Part shown: piece after piece, positions 63,166-64,000 of the stretch
Numbering within the stretch: the first letter of the stretch is position 1
Layout: every line of letters begins with the position of its first letter
Source of the DNA: Bacteroidales bacterium
Lineage (GTDB): Bacteria > Bacteroidota > Bacteroidia > Bacteroidales > Bacteroidaceae
Assembly: GCA_029227175.1 (NCBI GenBank)
Contig: JAQXZK010000069.1
Span: 1-64,000 of the forward strand
Reading direction: 5' to 3'
Length of the DNA: 64,000 bases
Notes under the pieces: generated by a model
Database searches by the model: none
Seen by the model: the letters and a program-made list of their open reading frames with translations, nothing else
Told to the model about the DNA's origin: nothing
Program-made: the position numbers and the translations under genes

Positions 63166-63875
63166 AGGTTCACATCCTCGTCTGTTACATCCATATCATC
63201 CGTTATTTCTATCTCGACACCACCCGTGGCGGCATCGTCTGCAAAACTGTAAGTCATGGTGTACAGCTTGCCCGAAAGAACCTGTGTATACTTAACTTCT
63301 GAAGAAGTATGGGTCGTGTTATCGGTGTTGGTAGCACTCAACTGATAGGAAAACCCACCCTCAGCAACAGCAAAATAAGCCTTCTCTCCTTCCTTGATGG
63401 AAACAGTTCTGATTCCACTCTTCAAGGTAAACGTGTACGCATTAAACATCTGGTCGAACTGCGCGGGGAGCGACAGTGAAACCGCATAATTCTGCATGGG
63501 CACGTTCATCGTGGTATAAGTCGTCTTATCCTCTTCCAAAACCACCTGCGTCTCTGCGAAGTAATAGCCTTCACCCTTCCCGTTGTTGGCTTCCGCCCAT
63601 GTATCTTCATTCTCTGTAAATGCCCGCAAAGTAAACGTGCCCGGGAAAAGCACGATTCTCTGTGGAACAGTTCCTGCCGCATACTGTTTGCACACGTTGC
63701 CCTGCTCGTCCAAAATGGTAAGAGCCAGGTCCGCATCAACCGCACGTGTAGCCACCGAAGGTTTCAACCCACGCGACAAGTTCACATCAAGCACGGTCTC
63801 GCCGACAAGCACCTCCTCATGCTGACAAGCAAAGCAGACAAACAAAAGAGATAATATGTAGATGATACGCTTCAT
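63162..63875 (-). CDS. DUF4493-like lipoprotein
   Basis: Lipobox VCFACQHE; ETVLDVNLSRGLKPSVATRA; LFPGTFTLRAFTEN. Confidence 0.7.
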   Translation of the reverse strand: MKRIIYILSLLFVCFACQHEEVLVGETVLDVNLSRGLKPSVATRAVDADLALTILDEQGNVCKQYAAGTVPQRIVLFPGTFTLRAFTENEDTWAEANNGKGEGYYFAETQVVLEEDKTTYTTMNVPMQNYAVSLSLPAQFDQMFNAYTFTLKSGIRTVSIKEGEKAYFAVAEGGFSYQLSATNTDNTTHTSSEVKYTQVLSGKLYTMTYSFADDAATGGVEIEITDDMDVTDEDVNL

Positions 63876-64000
63876 TTACTCGCTATATTTATAGGTTAGA
63901 GAATAGACACGACTGCAAGTCTGACCCGCTCCATAGCTATTGTTTACAACTACTCCCGTTGCAACCTCTGTCGTCGTGAATACCGCTGCCGAATCAAAAT
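63876..64000 (-). CDS. Partial CDS (3' end only), upstream member of the lipoprotein operon
   Basis: Minus-strand frame ...DSAAVFTTTEVATGVVVNNSYGAGQTCSRVYSLTYKYSE*; stop abuts the next ATG. Confidence 0.6.
   Translation of the reverse strand, partial: FDSAAVFTTTEVATGVVVNNSYGAGQTCSRVYSLTYKYSE

Overview
Chromosomal window from a Bacteroidales (Prevotella/Bacteroides-like) genome. Taxonomy is inferred from gene content (rprXY, fused feoAB, EF-G2-type fusA paralogue, DUF4493-like lipoproteins, LruC protein) and from many TAnnTTTG promoter -7 elements. Most genes are housekeeping or envelope genes: lepA, feoAB, tRNA-Cys, cstA, a rluA-like gene, mtaB, queA, fusA2, rprXY, rpsF-rpsR-rplI, sulfatase, clpB, secA, fbaA, rpmE. 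There are also a two-kinase/receiver/AraC signalling operon, an AMP-ligase/ACP/acyltransferase fusion and a 3'-end cluster of surface lipoproteins. No rRNA, CRISPR, transposase or prophage was recognised. The most noteworthy signals are: (1) two intergenic tandem arrays with the same ~42-bp period (20.0-20.4 kb and 47.5-47.85 kb), the first built on a regularly spaced hairpin core; (2) a dispersed noncoding element shared in opposite orientation at 37.7 and 57.8 kb; (3) an in-frame TAA inside an otherwise intact rpmE; (4) an 'unfused hybrid two-component' operon (HK-HK-RR-AraC); (5) a short recurrent intergenic motif in the first 15.5 kb. All calls come from reading the sequence and the ORF track; no database search was run.
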